Assembly: GCA_937859855.1 (NCBI GenBank)
Contig: CALMAR010000441.1
Location: 1 to 15,081 of the forward strand
Reading direction: 5' to 3'
Length of the DNA stretch: 15,081 bases
Origin: an uncultured Kineosporia sp.
Lineage (GTDB): Bacteria; Actinomycetota; Actinomycetes; Actinomycetales; Kineosporiaceae
The notes beneath the pieces were generated by a model that was not told where the DNA came from, did no database searches, and saw only the letters and a list, made by a program, of their open reading frames with translations. Below, in pieces: positions 1-7,039 of this stretch (within the stretch, counting starts at the first letter, position 1; the number at the start of each line of letters is the position of its first letter). Position numbers and translations under genes: made by a program.

Positions 1-211
1 GACGCAGCCGATCACCGGCTGCGTCCTGCCCGAGGCCGGCGAGCTGCTGCTCGTGGCCGGCCCCGAGGGAGGCATCGCCGATGACGAGCTCGAGACGCTG
101 ACTGGAGCGGGGGCGGTGCCGGTGCGGCTGGGTCCGGAGGTGCTGCGGACCTCTACGGCCGGCCCGGTGGCGCTGGCCTACCTCAGCGCCCGTTCGGGCC
201 GCTGGGCCTAG
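1..211 (+). CDS. rsmE: 16S rRNA m3U1498 methyltransferase RsmE, 3' end only (partial)
   Basis: Only the last 69 codons are present, read from base 2 to the TAG at 209-211. RsmE methylates N3 of U1498 in 16S rRNA using S-adenosylmethionine; it belongs to the SPOUT superfamily, whose C-terminal trefoil knot binds the cofactor. The visible part contains the knot motifs: LVAGPEGG early, and then RLGPEVLRTSTAGPVAL, the equivalent of the family's LG-x-x-ILR-x-ETA segment. Here the usual ETA reads STA. The chain ends six residues after the SARSG stretch, as expected for a complete C-terminus. The next gene starts 21 nt downstream, so rsmE probably belongs to an operon that begins before the window. 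Start and N-terminal PUA-like domain are not visible. Confidence 0.88.
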   Translation, partial: TQPITGCVLPEAGELLLVAGPEGGIADDELETLTGAGAVPVRLGPEVLRTSTAGPVALAYLSARSGRWA

Positions 212-218
212 CCGCCAC

Positions 219-232
219 TAGGGTCTGGGGCC
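219..232 (+). promoter_or_regulatory. Candidate leaderless promoter (-10 TAGGGT) for the HIT gene
   Basis: TAGGGT at 219-224 fits the actinobacterial -10 pattern TANNNT and lies 8 nt before the ATG at 233. Transcription would begin at or next to the start codon. There is no good Shine-Dalgarno sequence immediately before the ATG apart from the G-run at 227-230, and no clear -35. Inference from position only. Confidence 0.35.
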
Positions 233-592
233 ATGGCGACCGATCCGGACTGCGTCTTCTGCAAGATCGTCTCGGGGGGGATCCCGGCCGACGTGATCAG
301 CCGGACCGAGACCGGACTGGCCTTCCGCGACCTGAATCCACAGGCCGACCTGCACGTTCTGGTTGTGCCGCTCAGCCACCACACCAACGTCGGCGAGCTG
401 GCGGCGGCCGAACCGGCCGTCCTGGCCGACCTGATCGCACTGGCCCAGAAGGTGGCCAGCGAGGAGTCCGGCGGCAGCTTCCGGCTGGTCTTCAACACCG
501 GTGCACCGGCTGGCCAGTCCGTCTTCCATGCCCACGGCCACGTGCTCGGCGGCCGGTTCTGGGGCTGGGCCGGAGGAACTACCACGCACTGA
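233..592 (+). CDS. HIT-family (histidine triad) nucleotide-binding hydrolase
   Basis: A 119-residue protein of the usual length for the HINT branch of the HIT superfamily, which hydrolyse nucleoside phosphoramidates and related AMP conjugates in the cytosol. The N-terminus carries CVFCKI (residues 7-12), the typical beginning of HINT proteins with two cysteines that bind zinc in some members. The triad is HAHGHV at residues 99-104, so H99, H101 and the putative nucleophile H103 are present; glycine fills the place of a usually hydrophobic residue between the last two histidines. The LGGRFWGWAGG tail matches the conserved C-terminal tryptophan/glycine segment. The ATG at 233 follows rsmE by 21 nt and has a TANNNT box 8 nt upstream. 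HIT genes often lie beside rsmE and phoH in actinobacteria. The physiological substrate cannot be told from sequence. Confidence 0.9.
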   Translation: MATDPDCVFCKIVSGGIPADVISRTETGLAFRDLNPQADLHVLVVPLSHHTNVGELAAAEPAVLADLIALAQKVASEESGGSFRLVFNTGAPAGQSVFHAHGHVLGGRFWGWAGGTTTH

Positions 593-694
593 TTGTGATC
601 GCGCCACTGGCGGGGCCAGCCGTATCATGGGCCCGACCAGTGCGGAACGCCCGGGATGGGCGGACATCAGGAAGGGTGGCCTCGTCGCAGCCTC

Positions 695-1795
695 ATGACT
701 GAACCCAACGGTGGTACGACGGCGCGGGAATCAATGGACGCCGGGCAGGCGGTGCACCGCATCGTCGTCCCGGCCACGGTGAACATGGTCTCCCTGCTTG
801 GCACTCGCGACGAAGTGCTCCGGGCGATCGAGAGATCCTTCCCCCGGGCTGACGTGCACGCCCGGGGCAATGAGATCACCGTGACTGGGCCGTTCGGTGA
901 GGTGGCCCTGATCGAGCGGCTGATCGATGAACTGCTGGCCGTGGTGGGCGCCGGGCAGCAGCTCACCCCGGACGCCGTCGAGCGATCGGTCGGAATGCTC
1001 CGGCAGCAGACCAAGGAACGCCCGGCCGACGTCCTGACCCTGAACATCCTCTCCAACCGGGGCAAAACGATCCGGCCCAAGACGCTGAACCAGAAGCGCT
1101 ATGTCGATGCCATCGACGAGCACACCATCGTCTTCGGGATCGGACCGGCCGGTACCGGCAAGACCTATCTCGCGATGGCCAAGGCGGTGCAGGCGCTGCA
1201 GGCCAAGCAGGTCAACCGGATCATCCTGACCCGGCCCGCGGTGGAGGCCGGCGAGCGGCTCGGGTTTCTGCCCGGCACGCTGAACGACAAGATCGACCCG
1301 TACCTGCGCCCGCTCTACGACGCTCTGCACGACATGATCGACCCGGAGCAGATCGCCCGGCTGATGGCCGCGGGCACGATCGAGGTCGCGCCTCTGGCGT
1401 ACATGCGGGGCCGTAGCCTGAATGACGCGTTCATCATCCTGGACGAGGCGCAGAACACCTCGGCCGAGCAGATGAAGATGTTCCTGACCCGGCTTGGCTT
1501 CGGCTCGCGCATGGTGATCACCGGCGACGTGACCCAAGTGGACCTGCCCGGCGGCACCCAATCGGGCCTGCGCGTGGTCCAGGAGATCCTGACGGACATC
1601 GACGATGTGCACTTCTCCTATCTGACCAGCGCGGACGTGGTCCGGCACCGGCTGGTGGGCGAGATCGTGGATGCCTACGGGCGATGGGACGCCGATCAGC
1701 AGTCACTGGCCGCAGCGCGAGCCAGCGGCCCGCGACAGCCACAGGACCGGCTGGCTCCTCAGCCCCCGTACGGCCGGCGCAACCGGGCTCGTTGA
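695..1795 (+). CDS. phoH: PhoH-family ATPase (YbeZ-like)
   Basis: A cytoplasmic P-loop protein of the PhoH/YbeZ family, an ATPase linked to RNA metabolism and often encoded next to ybeY. Numbered from the upstream ATG at 656, the protein has an N-terminal KH-like region (about 35-100), Walker A GPAGTGKT at 163-170, ILDEAQN (Walker B) at 261-267, and GDVTQVDLP at 290-298, all family signatures. The start is uncertain: ATG 656 gives 379 residues, ATG 695 gives 366, and ATG 734 still keeps the conserved core. I chose 695 because the 13 residues before it are unlike the family. None of the three has a well-spaced ribosome binding site (GAAGGG at 671-676 is 18 nt from 695). A possible -10 box, TATCAT, lies at 623-628. 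The C-terminus after about 345 is a low-complexity basic tail. Confidence 0.92.
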   Translation: MTEPNGGTTARESMDAGQAVHRIVVPATVNMVSLLGTRDEVLRAIERSFPRADVHARGNEITVTGPFGEVALIERLIDELLAVVGAGQQLTPDAVERSVGMLRQQTKERPADVLTLNILSNRGKTIRPKTLNQKRYVDAIDEHTIVFGIGPAGTGKTYLAMAKAVQALQAKQVNRIILTRPAVEAGERLGFLPGTLNDKIDPYLRPLYDALHDMIDPEQIARLMAAGTIEVAPLAYMRGRSLNDAFIILDEAQNTSAEQMKMFLTRLGFGSRMVITGDVTQVDLPGGTQSGLRVVQEILTDIDDVHFSYLTSADVVRHRLVGEIVDAYGRWDADQQSLAAARASGPRQPQDRLAPQPPYGRRNRAR

Positions 1796-1828
1796 CGTAC
1801 GCTCCGGCCGGGAGGTCGGGCGGTAAGC

Positions 1829-2704
1829 ATGCTGAACTGGGAGTGGGCCCGGAGATATCTCGAGGCATCCCTGGCGCAGTCCCTGTGGGTGCTCGGCGCG
1901 CTGGCGGTGCTGTTCGTTCTGTTCTGGCTGGCGGGCCCGCGGCTGGCTGCAGCGCAGTCGTTCACCTGGGAGTTCGCGCTGGTCTTCGCGCTGCGCGCGC
2001 TGTGGCAGTTCGTCGGCGCCCGCGTGCGCACCCGCTCCGGCGCGGCCGTGCACCGGGCCGAGCAGATCCAGTCCTTGCAGCACTGGCTGCATCTGCCCGA
2101 CGAACTGGCGATCCAGCATCTGGTGCTGCCGCATCACGCGCTCGTTTGGGCGCTCAACGCCTACTACGCGACCGTTCATCTGGACGGCATGCTGGTGTTC
2201 TTGATCTGGATCTGGTGGAGGCGGCGCGACCAGTTCCGGCCGATCCGCAACGTGCTCGCCGCCGCGACCGCGATCTGCCTGCTCATCCAGACCGTCCCGG
2301 TGGCGCCGCCGCGGCTGCTGCCCGGCTCTGGGTTCGTCGACACCGCTCTGGTTTACGGGCAGTCGGTCTACGGGACCTATCAGGCCGGCCTGGACGCCCA
2401 GCTCACCGCCATGCCGTCGGTGCACATCGCCTGGGCGTTCCTGATCGCCTGGTATCTGGCCCGGCTCGGGCGCGGATCCGGGCGCGCCATCGGGGTGGTC
2501 CACCTGGCCGTAACCTTCGTCGTCATCGTGGCCACCGCCAACCACTGGTGGCTGGACGGATTCGTGGCCATCGGTGTCGTCCTGCTGGTCATCGCCGTGC
2601 ACCACCAGTTCCGCCGGGCCTGGCCCGCGCGGCCAGCGCGCCAGCAGGCCGGATCGCCGCCGTGGTCGGGAACGCCGTCCGGGCGCGAGACAATCTCGGC
2701 GTGA
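1829..2704 (+). CDS. PAP2-superfamily integral membrane phosphatase/transferase (Aur1/PAP2_3-like)
   Basis: A 291-residue multipass membrane protein. It carries PAP2 phosphatase motifs in order: VAPPRL at 158-163, MPSVH at 195-199 (catalytic-region histidine H199), and ANHWWLDG at 237-244, giving the H239...D243 pair. This arrangement resembles the inositol-phosphorylceramide-synthase-like branch rather than the classical KXXXXXXRP type, whose first motif I do not find. Hydrophobic segments lie around 18-36, 47-63, 119-130, 142-155, 199-213, 222-237 and 246-258. It probably removes or transfers a phosphate on a lipid or polyprenyl phosphate at the membrane; the substrate is unknown. GGAGG at 1811-1815 lies 13 nt before the ATG, longer than ideal. 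The gene sits between phoH and ybeY, which are usually adjacent. Its stop TGA overlaps a GTG that begins a chain of tiny ORFs leading to ybeY. Confidence 0.85.
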   Translation: MLNWEWARRYLEASLAQSLWVLGALAVLFVLFWLAGPRLAAAQSFTWEFALVFALRALWQFVGARVRTRSGAAVHRAEQIQSLQHWLHLPDELAIQHLVLPHHALVWALNAYYATVHLDGMLVFLIWIWWRRRDQFRPIRNVLAAATAICLLIQTVPVAPPRLLPGSGFVDTALVYGQSVYGTYQAGLDAQLTAMPSVHIAWAFLIAWYLARLGRGSGRAIGVVHLAVTFVVIVATANHWWLDGFVAIGVVLLVIAVHHQFRRAWPARPARQQAGSPPWSGTPSGRETISA

Positions 2705-2737
2705 TGAGCGCGTGATGAGCCGGTGATCGAACGGTGA
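2701..2737 (+). repeat. Four 11-nt GTGA-starting units joining PAP2 to ybeY; three 4-codon mini-ORFs
   Basis: Units begin at 2701, 2712, 2723 and 2734, the last being the ybeY start itself. The first two are GTGATGAGCGC and GTGATGAGCCG; the third, GTGATCGAACG, has diverged. Because the period is 11, each GTG opens a reading frame of four codons that ends in a TGA lying inside the next unit's GTGA: stops at 2713-2715, 2724-2726 and 2735-2737. The PAP2 stop at 2702-2704 also lies inside the first GTGA. This would let a terminating ribosome re-initiate stepwise, moving one frame back each time, until it enters ybeY. The geometry is seen directly; translation of the mini-ORFs is inference. Replication slippage alone could also produce it. 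Confidence 0.7.
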
Positions 2738-3195
2738 GTATCGAGGTCAACAACGAGAGCGGTGCGGAGGTCGACGAGACCGAGATCGTCGCCCTGTCCC
2801 GGCACGTGTTCGAGCGGATGCGGGTGCATCCTCAGGCCGAGCTGTCCGTCGTCCTGCTCGACGTCGATGCGATGGAGCAACTGCATCAGCAGTGGATGGA
2901 TGAGCCCGGGCCGACCGATGTGCTGTCGTTCCCGATGGACGAGTTGCGGCCCGGCCGGGAGGATGCCGAGCCCGAGCCGGGCTTGCTCGGCGATGTCGTG
3001 CTCTGTCCCGAGGTCGCGCGCACCCAGGCGCAGGCTGCCGGGCACAGCACCGAGGAGGAACTGCTGTTGCTGACCGTGCACGGCATCCTGCATCTGCTGG
3101 GCTTCGACCATGCCGAGCCGGATGAGGAGAAGGAGATGTTCAGCCTGCAGCGCGAGCTTCTGCTGACCTTCCTCTCCACCCGCGGCCGGCCGTAG
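2734..3195 (+). CDS. ybeY: Endoribonuclease YbeY / rRNA maturation factor
   Basis: A 153-residue metal-dependent single-strand endoribonuclease family member, involved in 16S rRNA 3'-end maturation and ribosome quality control in bacteria. The signature [11 protein letters not shown] at residues 116-126 supplies the three zinc-binding histidines H116, H120 and H126 in the family's H-x3-H-x5-H spacing. Other family features are TDVLSFP at 61-67 and [11 protein letters not shown] at 85-95. Length is normal. The start is GTG at 2734, with no clear Shine-Dalgarno sequence; the reading frame is entered through a GTGA overlap with the last mini-ORF of the preceding repeat, suggesting translational coupling to the upstream PAP2 gene. 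The next gene begins 9 nt after the TAG, consistent with one operon running to era. Confidence 0.96.
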   Translation: MSIEVNNESGAEVDETEIVALSRHVFERMRVHPQAELSVVLLDVDAMEQLHQQWMDEPGPTDVLSFPMDELRPGREDAEPEPGLLGDVVLCPEVARTQAQAAGHSTEEELLLLTVHGILHLLGFDHAEPDEEKEMFSLQRELLLTFLSTRGRP

Positions 3196-3204
3196 GGCCA
3201 GCCG

Positions 3205-4512
3205 GTGCTGCTCCAGATCTTCCTGGCCCTCCTGCTCACCCTGCTCGCGGCACTGGCGGCGGCAGCCGAATCCGCCATCTCGCGGATCGGCCGGTCCCGG
3301 GCCGCGGACCTGGCTGCGTCCACCCGGCGGGGCGGTCCGGCGCTGGCCGGTATCGCCGCCGATCCGGCGCCGGCTCTCAGCGTCGCAGCGCTGATCCGGG
3401 TATCGGCCGAGATCAGTTCTGCGGTGATCGTGACCATGGCGTCGGTGTCCCAGCTCGGGGTCAGCTGGCCGGCCGCGCTGGTCGCCATCGCGGTGATGAT
3501 CACCGTGTCGTTCGTGGTGGTCGGGGTCGGGCCGCGAACCCTGGGGCATCAGTACGCGGACGGCGTCGCGCTGGCGCTGGCTCCGGTGCTGGCCAGCCTG
3601 ACCCGGGTGCTGTACCCGCTGGCCCGGCTGCTGGTCCTGATCGGCAATGCGATCACCCCGGGCACCGGCCTGCGCTACGGCCCCTTCGCGTCCGAGGCCG
3701 AACTGCGGCAACTGGTCGACATCGCTCAGGAGTCGCAGCTGATCGAGGCCGGCGAGCAGAGGATGATCCACTCGGTGATCGAGCTGGGTGACACCCTGAC
3801 CCGTGAGGTGATGGTGCCGCGCACCGATGTGGTCTCGGTGGAGCGGGGAACCAGCCTGCACAGCGCGATGAGCCTGTTCCTGCGCTCGGGATTCAGCCGG
3901 GTGCCGGTGCTGGGCGAGGGTCATGACGACGTGATCGGCGTCCTCTACCTGAAGGACGTCGCCCGGCGGCTGCACGAGGCGCCGGAGTCCGGCCGCAGCC
4001 AGCGGGTGGAGTCGCTGATGCGGCCGCCGGTCTTCGTGCCGGACAGCAAGCGGGTGGACGCCCTGCTGAGGGAGATGCAGCACGCCGGCCATGTCGTGGT
4101 GGTGATCGACGAGTACGGCGGCACCGCGGGGCTGGTGACGATCGAGGACATCCTGGAGGAGATCGTCGGCGAGATCGCGGACGAGTACGACGTCGAGCAT
4201 CCTGAGGTGGAGGACGCTGGAGAGGACGAGTTCCGGGTCAGCTCCCGGCTGCGCCTGGACGAGCTGGGAGACCTGTTCGGGATCGAACTGGACGACGAGG
4301 ATGTGGACACCGTGGGCGGTCTGCTGGCCAAGGCGCTGGGCCAGGTGCCGATCGCGGGGGCGCAGGCCCGGATCGCCGGACTGACGCTGACCGCCGAGCG
4401 GTTCGAGGGGCGCCGGCACAACCTGGCCACCATCCTGGTTCGCCGCGACCACTGCGACCCCGCAGACTCAGGCGCAACCCCCGCGCCGGCATTCCCCGAG
4501 GACACCCGATGA
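3205..4512 (+). CDS. CNNM-domain/CBS-domain/CorC_HlyC membrane protein (hemolysin-C family)
   Basis: A 435-residue protein with the full architecture of the CNNM/CorC family: an N-terminal membrane part (hydrophobic segments around 2-20, 60-80, 88-108 and 121-149), a CBS pair (about 200-255 and 272-325), and a C-terminal CorC_HlyC domain (about 340-415). The stretch TREVMVPRTDVVSV at 199-212 is the hallmark entry to the first CBS domain, and DEYGGTAGLVTIEDILEEIVGEI at 302-324 closes the second. Family members are membrane proteins implicated in Mg2+/Co2+ transport or homeostasis, with nucleotide binding by the CBS pair; the haemolysin label is historical. GTG 3205 is the earliest plausible start, 9 nt after ybeY. 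The stop overlaps the era start as ATGA, so the two are probably translationally coupled. Transport substrate is not determinable here. Confidence 0.92.
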   Translation: MLLQIFLALLLTLLAALAAAAESAISRIGRSRAADLAASTRRGGPALAGIAADPAPALSVAALIRVSAEISSAVIVTMASVSQLGVSWPAALVAIAVMITVSFVVVGVGPRTLGHQYADGVALALAPVLASLTRVLYPLARLLVLIGNAITPGTGLRYGPFASEAELRQLVDIAQESQLIEAGEQRMIHSVIELGDTLTREVMVPRTDVVSVERGTSLHSAMSLFLRSGFSRVPVLGEGHDDVIGVLYLKDVARRLHEAPESGRSQRVESLMRPPVFVPDSKRVDALLREMQHAGHVVVVIDEYGGTAGLVTIEDILEEIVGEIADEYDVEHPEVEDAGEDEFRVSSRLRLDELGDLFGIELDDEDVDTVGGLLAKALGQVPIAGAQARIAGLTLTAERFEGRRHNLATILVRRDHCDPADSGATPAPAFPEDTR

Positions 4513-5423
4513 CCTTCCGTTCCGGCTTCGCCTGCCTGATTGGCCGGCCCAACGCGGGCAAGTCCACGCTCACCAACGCGCTGGTGGGGGAGAAGGTGGC
4601 GATCACCTCGCAGCGCCCGCAGACCACCCGGCACACCGTTCGCGGCATCGTCCACCGCGAGGACGCTCAGCTGGTGCTGGTGGACACGCCTGGATTGCAC
4701 CGCCCGCGCACCCTGCTGGGGGAGCGGCTCAACGACCTGGTCCGGGAGACGCTGCTCGAGGTGGACGTCGCCGGATTCTGTGTGCCCGCCGACGAGCGGA
4801 TCGGGCCGGGCGACCGGTTCATCGCCGCTCAATTGGCGGAACTGGCGCAGCTGCGAGGCGGGCGGCGCCGTCCGCTGGTGGCGATCGTGACCAAGGCCGA
4901 CCGGGCCGGGCGGGCGCAGCTGACCGAGCAGCTGATCGCCGTCAGCGAGCTGACCCAGGCCGACGACGTGATCCCGGTCAGCGCGACCGGCGGTTTCCAG
5001 CTCGAAGAGCTGAAAACCGTCCTGATCGGCCATCTTCCGCCCGGGCCAGCGCTCTACCCCGGCGGTGAACTGACCGACGAGCCGGAATCGGTGATGATCG
5101 CCGAGCTGGTCCGGGAGGCCGCGCTGGAGGGTGTGCGGGATGAGCTGCCGCACTCGCTGGCCGTGGTGGTGGATGAGATCACCGCGCGCGAGGACCGGCC
5201 AGATAACCCCCTGCTCGATGTCCGGGTGATCCTGTACGTGGAGCGGGACAGCCAGAAGGCGATCGTGATCGGCAGAGGCGGATCCCGGCTGTGGGCGGTC
5301 GGGACCCACGCCCGGAGGGAGATCGAGGCGCTGCTGGGCACCCGGGTGTTCCTGGACCTGCGAGTGAAGGTGGCCAAGGACTGGCAGCGGGATCCAAAAC
5401 AATTGCAGCGTCTGGGTTTCTAG
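4509..5423 (+). CDS. era: GTPase Era
   Basis: A 304-residue GTPase that binds 16S rRNA and assists 30S subunit assembly. The GTPase domain has G1 GRPNAGKST at 12-20, the switch I threonine in the SQRPQTTRHTVRGI stretch (34-47), G3 DTPG at 59-62, and G4 TKAD at 128-131. TKxD in place of NKxD is common in actinobacterial Era proteins. The C-terminal KH domain includes KAIVIGRGGSRLWAVG (250-265), which contains the RNA-binding GxxG loop, and ends with DLRVKVAKDW (283-292), a strongly conserved closing segment. Start ATG 4509 overlaps the previous stop by ATGA. This is the last gene of the rsmE-to-era block; a 104-nt gap with palindromes follows. Confidence 0.97.
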   Translation: MTFRSGFACLIGRPNAGKSTLTNALVGEKVAITSQRPQTTRHTVRGIVHREDAQLVLVDTPGLHRPRTLLGERLNDLVRETLLEVDVAGFCVPADERIGPGDRFIAAQLAELAQLRGGRRRPLVAIVTKADRAGRAQLTEQLIAVSELTQADDVIPVSATGGFQLEELKTVLIGHLPPGPALYPGGELTDEPESVMIAELVREAALEGVRDELPHSLAVVVDEITAREDRPDNPLLDVRVILYVERDSQKAIVIGRGGSRLWAVGTHARREIEALLGTRVFLDLRVKVAKDWQRDPKQLQRLGF

Positions 5424-5495
5424 CCCAGTCAGGCCAACCCCCCGAGCAGCCGGGCCAGGGTGGCTCTGATCCTGCTCGCCCAGGCCACCGCCCAC

Positions 5496-5510
5496 CCGGG
5501 CTCAGCCCGG
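5496..5510 (+). terminator. Perfect 7-bp palindrome after era, inside the promoter spacer of the MFS gene
   Basis: CCGGGCT at 5496-5502 and AGCCCGG at 5504-5510 are perfect inverted repeats around one base. It is followed by CTTAT rather than a true T-run. It may be the era operon terminator, or an operator, since it ends 4 nt before the TACGGT -10 box at 5515. A weaker pair, GGTGGC 5459-5464 with GCCACC 5484-5489, lies upstream. Confidence 0.4.
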
Positions 5511-5514
5511 CTTA

Positions 5515-5527
5515 TACGGTGGGTGCA
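5515..5527 (+). promoter_or_regulatory. Candidate leaderless promoter (-10 TACGGT) for the MFS gene
   Basis: TACGGT at 5515-5520 fits TANNNT and sits 7 nt before GTG 5528, with no ribosome binding site between. The preceding bases CTTATACGGT also allow a TTATAC reading. No -35 consensus is visible. Confidence 0.4.
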
Positions 5528-6829
5528 GTGAGTACGAGTGAGAGGGCCGGCCGGCGCCGGGGGCTGTTCGCCGACCTGACCCCGCTGCGGGCCAGCCTGC
5601 CCTACCGCCGGATGTGGTTCGGTACGGTCCTGTCCGGTGTGGGCGCCCAGCTCACCACCGTGGCCGTGGGGCTCCAGGTGTATGCCTTGACCCGGTCCAC
5701 CTTCGCGGTGGGCCTGGTCGGCCTGTTCGCCGTCGTCCCGCTGATCGTGATGGGTCTGTACGGCGGATCCATCATCGACGCCTACGACCGGCGCATCGTG
5801 ATCATCGCGTCGTCGGCGGGCCTGCTGGCGATGGCATCCGCGTTCGTGCTACAGGCCGCGCTCCGGGTGGAGAGCGTGCAGTTGCTCTACGGGCTGGTCG
5901 CCGTCCAGAGCGCGTTCTTCGCCGTCAACAGCCCCGCCCGGACGGCCATCGTGCCGCGGCTGCTCCCCGCCGGGCTGCTGCCGGCCGCCAACGCTCTGAG
6001 CACCCTTTCAATGAGCGTTGGCCTGACCGTTGGGCCTGCGCTGGGGGGCGTGCTGGTTGGATCAGCCGGTTTCGTCTGGGCCTACAGCGTCGAGGCCGTG
6101 CTGCTCGTGGCCGGGCTGGCCACCCTGATCGCGCTGCCTCCGCTGCCACCGGAGGGCGAGGTGCAGCGGTCGGGTCTGCGCTCGGTGCTGGAGGGGTTGA
6201 CCTTCCTCCGCACCCGCCCGAACGTGCGGATGACCTTTCTGGTGGATCTGTCGGCCATGGTCCTGGCCATGCCCCGGGTGCTGTTCCCGGCCATCGGCGC
6301 CGCCCTCATCGGCGGTGGCGCGAGCACGGCGGGCATCCTGGCGGCCTCGATCGCGGTGGGTTCGGTGCTGGCCGGGATCCTGTCGGGCCGGCTGGGCGAA
6401 GTCCGCCGCCAGGGTCTGGCTGTGCTGGTGGCGGTGGTGTGCTGGGGGGTGTCGATTCTGGTTTTCGGCGTCGTCACCGCCTTCTCGCCCGCTCCCGGCC
6501 CCAGCGGCGGGCCCACCTGGGCGCTGGCTCCAGCTGTGCTGATCCTTGCGGCAGCTGGTGCTGCCGATGCCGTGAGCGGCGTCTTCCGGACCACGATCCT
6601 GCAGGCGGCCACCCCAGACAGCATGCGCGGGCGGTTACAGGGCGTGTTCATCGTTGTGGTGGCCGGCGGACCGCGTTTGGGCGACCTCGTGCTCGGCAGT
6701 GCGGCCAGCCTCGGCGGCGAAGCGCTTGCGGCCATCGCCGGTGGCTGCGCCTGTGTGTTCGCGGTGATCCTGCTCGGCCTGTTCCAGCCCGGCTTCGCCC
6801 GCTACGACGCGCGCCACCCCGCTCCCTGA
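5528..6829 (+). CDS. Major facilitator superfamily exporter (EntS/MFS_3-like)
   Basis: A 433-residue membrane protein with about 10-12 hydrophobic segments and the general layout of the MFS_3 group, which includes the enterobactin exporter EntS and many drug exporters of actinomycetes. The loop GLYGGSIIDAYDRR at 76-89 is the MFS loop 2-3 motif (G-x-x-x-D-x-x-D/R-R-R). VNSPARTAIVPRLLP at about 137-151 is characteristic of the group, where a conserved P-R-x-A-x-x-P-x-L segment follows the fourth or fifth helix. A central hydrophilic stretch near 204-222 separates the two halves. I chose GTG 5528 because the family N-terminus PYRRMWFG begins 25 residues later and a TANNNT box lies 7 nt upstream; GTG 5519 is an in-frame alternative. 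Substrate unknown; a siderophore or drug is only a family-based guess. It stands between era and leuA as a separate transcription unit. Confidence 0.88.
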   Translation: MSTSERAGRRRGLFADLTPLRASLPYRRMWFGTVLSGVGAQLTTVAVGLQVYALTRSTFAVGLVGLFAVVPLIVMGLYGGSIIDAYDRRIVIIASSAGLLAMASAFVLQAALRVESVQLLYGLVAVQSAFFAVNSPARTAIVPRLLPAGLLPAANALSTLSMSVGLTVGPALGGVLVGSAGFVWAYSVEAVLLVAGLATLIALPPLPPEGEVQRSGLRSVLEGLTFLRTRPNVRMTFLVDLSAMVLAMPRVLFPAIGAALIGGGASTAGILAASIAVGSVLAGILSGRLGEVRRQGLAVLVAVVCWGVSILVFGVVTAFSPAPGPSGGPTWALAPAVLILAAAGAADAVSGVFRTTILQAATPDSMRGRLQGVFIVVVAGGPRLGDLVLGSAASLGGEALAAIAGGCACVFAVILLGLFQPGFARYDARHPAP

Positions 6830-6836
6830 CCGATAG

Positions 6837-6865
6837 GCCCAGCTGGCCCGCAGAACGCCCAGCTG
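6837..6865 (+). repeat. Two copies of GCCCAGCTG, 20 bp apart, after the MFS gene
   Basis: GCCCAGCTG occurs at 6837-6845 and 6857-6865, each containing the palindrome CAGCTG, with starts 20 bp apart. The second copy can fold with GGGC at 6868-6871. It may be part of the MFS transcript's termination region or a pair of protein sites; chance is possible. Confidence 0.25.
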
Positions 6866-6909
6866 TCGGGCAGCCAGGCCACCCGGGCGCTGGAACGGGC
6901 GAAGGCGTG

Positions 6910-6922
6910 TACGGTGGAGCCC
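6910..6922 (+). promoter_or_regulatory. Candidate leaderless promoter (-10 TACGGT) of the leuA leader
   Basis: TACGGT at 6910-6915 is 7 nt before the GTG of the leucine leader peptide, the same hexamer and spacing as before the MFS gene. Transcription would start at the leader-peptide start codon. No -35 consensus is seen at 17-18 nt upstream. Confidence 0.45.
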
Positions 6923-6970
6923 GTGCGTTCGGCGCTGCTCCTTCTTCGCCGCCGCGGCGGGACCCTCTAG
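6923..6970 (+). CDS. Leucine-rich leader peptide of leuA (attenuation)
   Basis: A 15-codon ORF, GTG 6923 to TAG 6968-6970, reads MRSALLLLRRRGGTL. It has four leucine codons in a row (CTG CTC CTT CTT at 6935-6946) and a fifth as its last sense codon. CTT is a rarely used codon in such GC-rich DNA, which would sharpen sensitivity to leucyl-tRNA supply. Leucine-codon leader peptides before leuA are known in actinobacteria. Stalling at the leucine run would place the ribosome over the beginning of the stem-loop that starts at 6948, as attenuation requires. The peptide has no other expected function. The ORF and its position are seen directly; regulation is inferred. Confidence 0.75.
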   Translation: MRSALLLLRRRGGTL

Positions 6971-7039
6971 ACCGGTCCTCTCGCCGCGGTGGTTCCTCCT
7001 GCCGGTCGTCCCTTCGGGAGAATCCGCTGATCCAGCGGA
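6948..7039 (+). promoter_or_regulatory. leuA attenuator region: leader stem-loop and downstream hairpin
   Basis: The end of the leader ORF folds on itself: 6948-6959 (GCCGCCGCGGCG) pairs with 6982-6993 (two G-U pairs), and GGACC 6960-6964 pairs with GGTCC 6974-6978, separated only by a 3-nt bulge at 6979-6981. A ribosome paused at the leucine codons would mask the 5' arm. Freed GGTCC could instead pair with GGACC at 7037-7041, and GACCGG 6970-6975 could pair with CCGGTC 7002-7007. A second perfect hairpin, TCCGCTG 7023-7029 with CAGCGGA 7033-7039, follows. There is no T-run, so whether the switch acts by termination or on leuA translation is open. Confidence 0.6.

Noticed and set aside
2380..4452. 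Minus-strand open frame of about 690 codons opposite PAP2, ybeY and the CBS-domain gene
   Set aside because: Composition is His/Gln/Arg/Asp-rich low complexity typical of antisense shadows, and the + strand genes have complete catalytic motifs.
5291..5527. Upstream in-frame extension of the MFS protein into era
   Set aside because: It would overlap era by more than 130 nt, and the extension has no membrane-protein character; GTG 5528 fits the family start.
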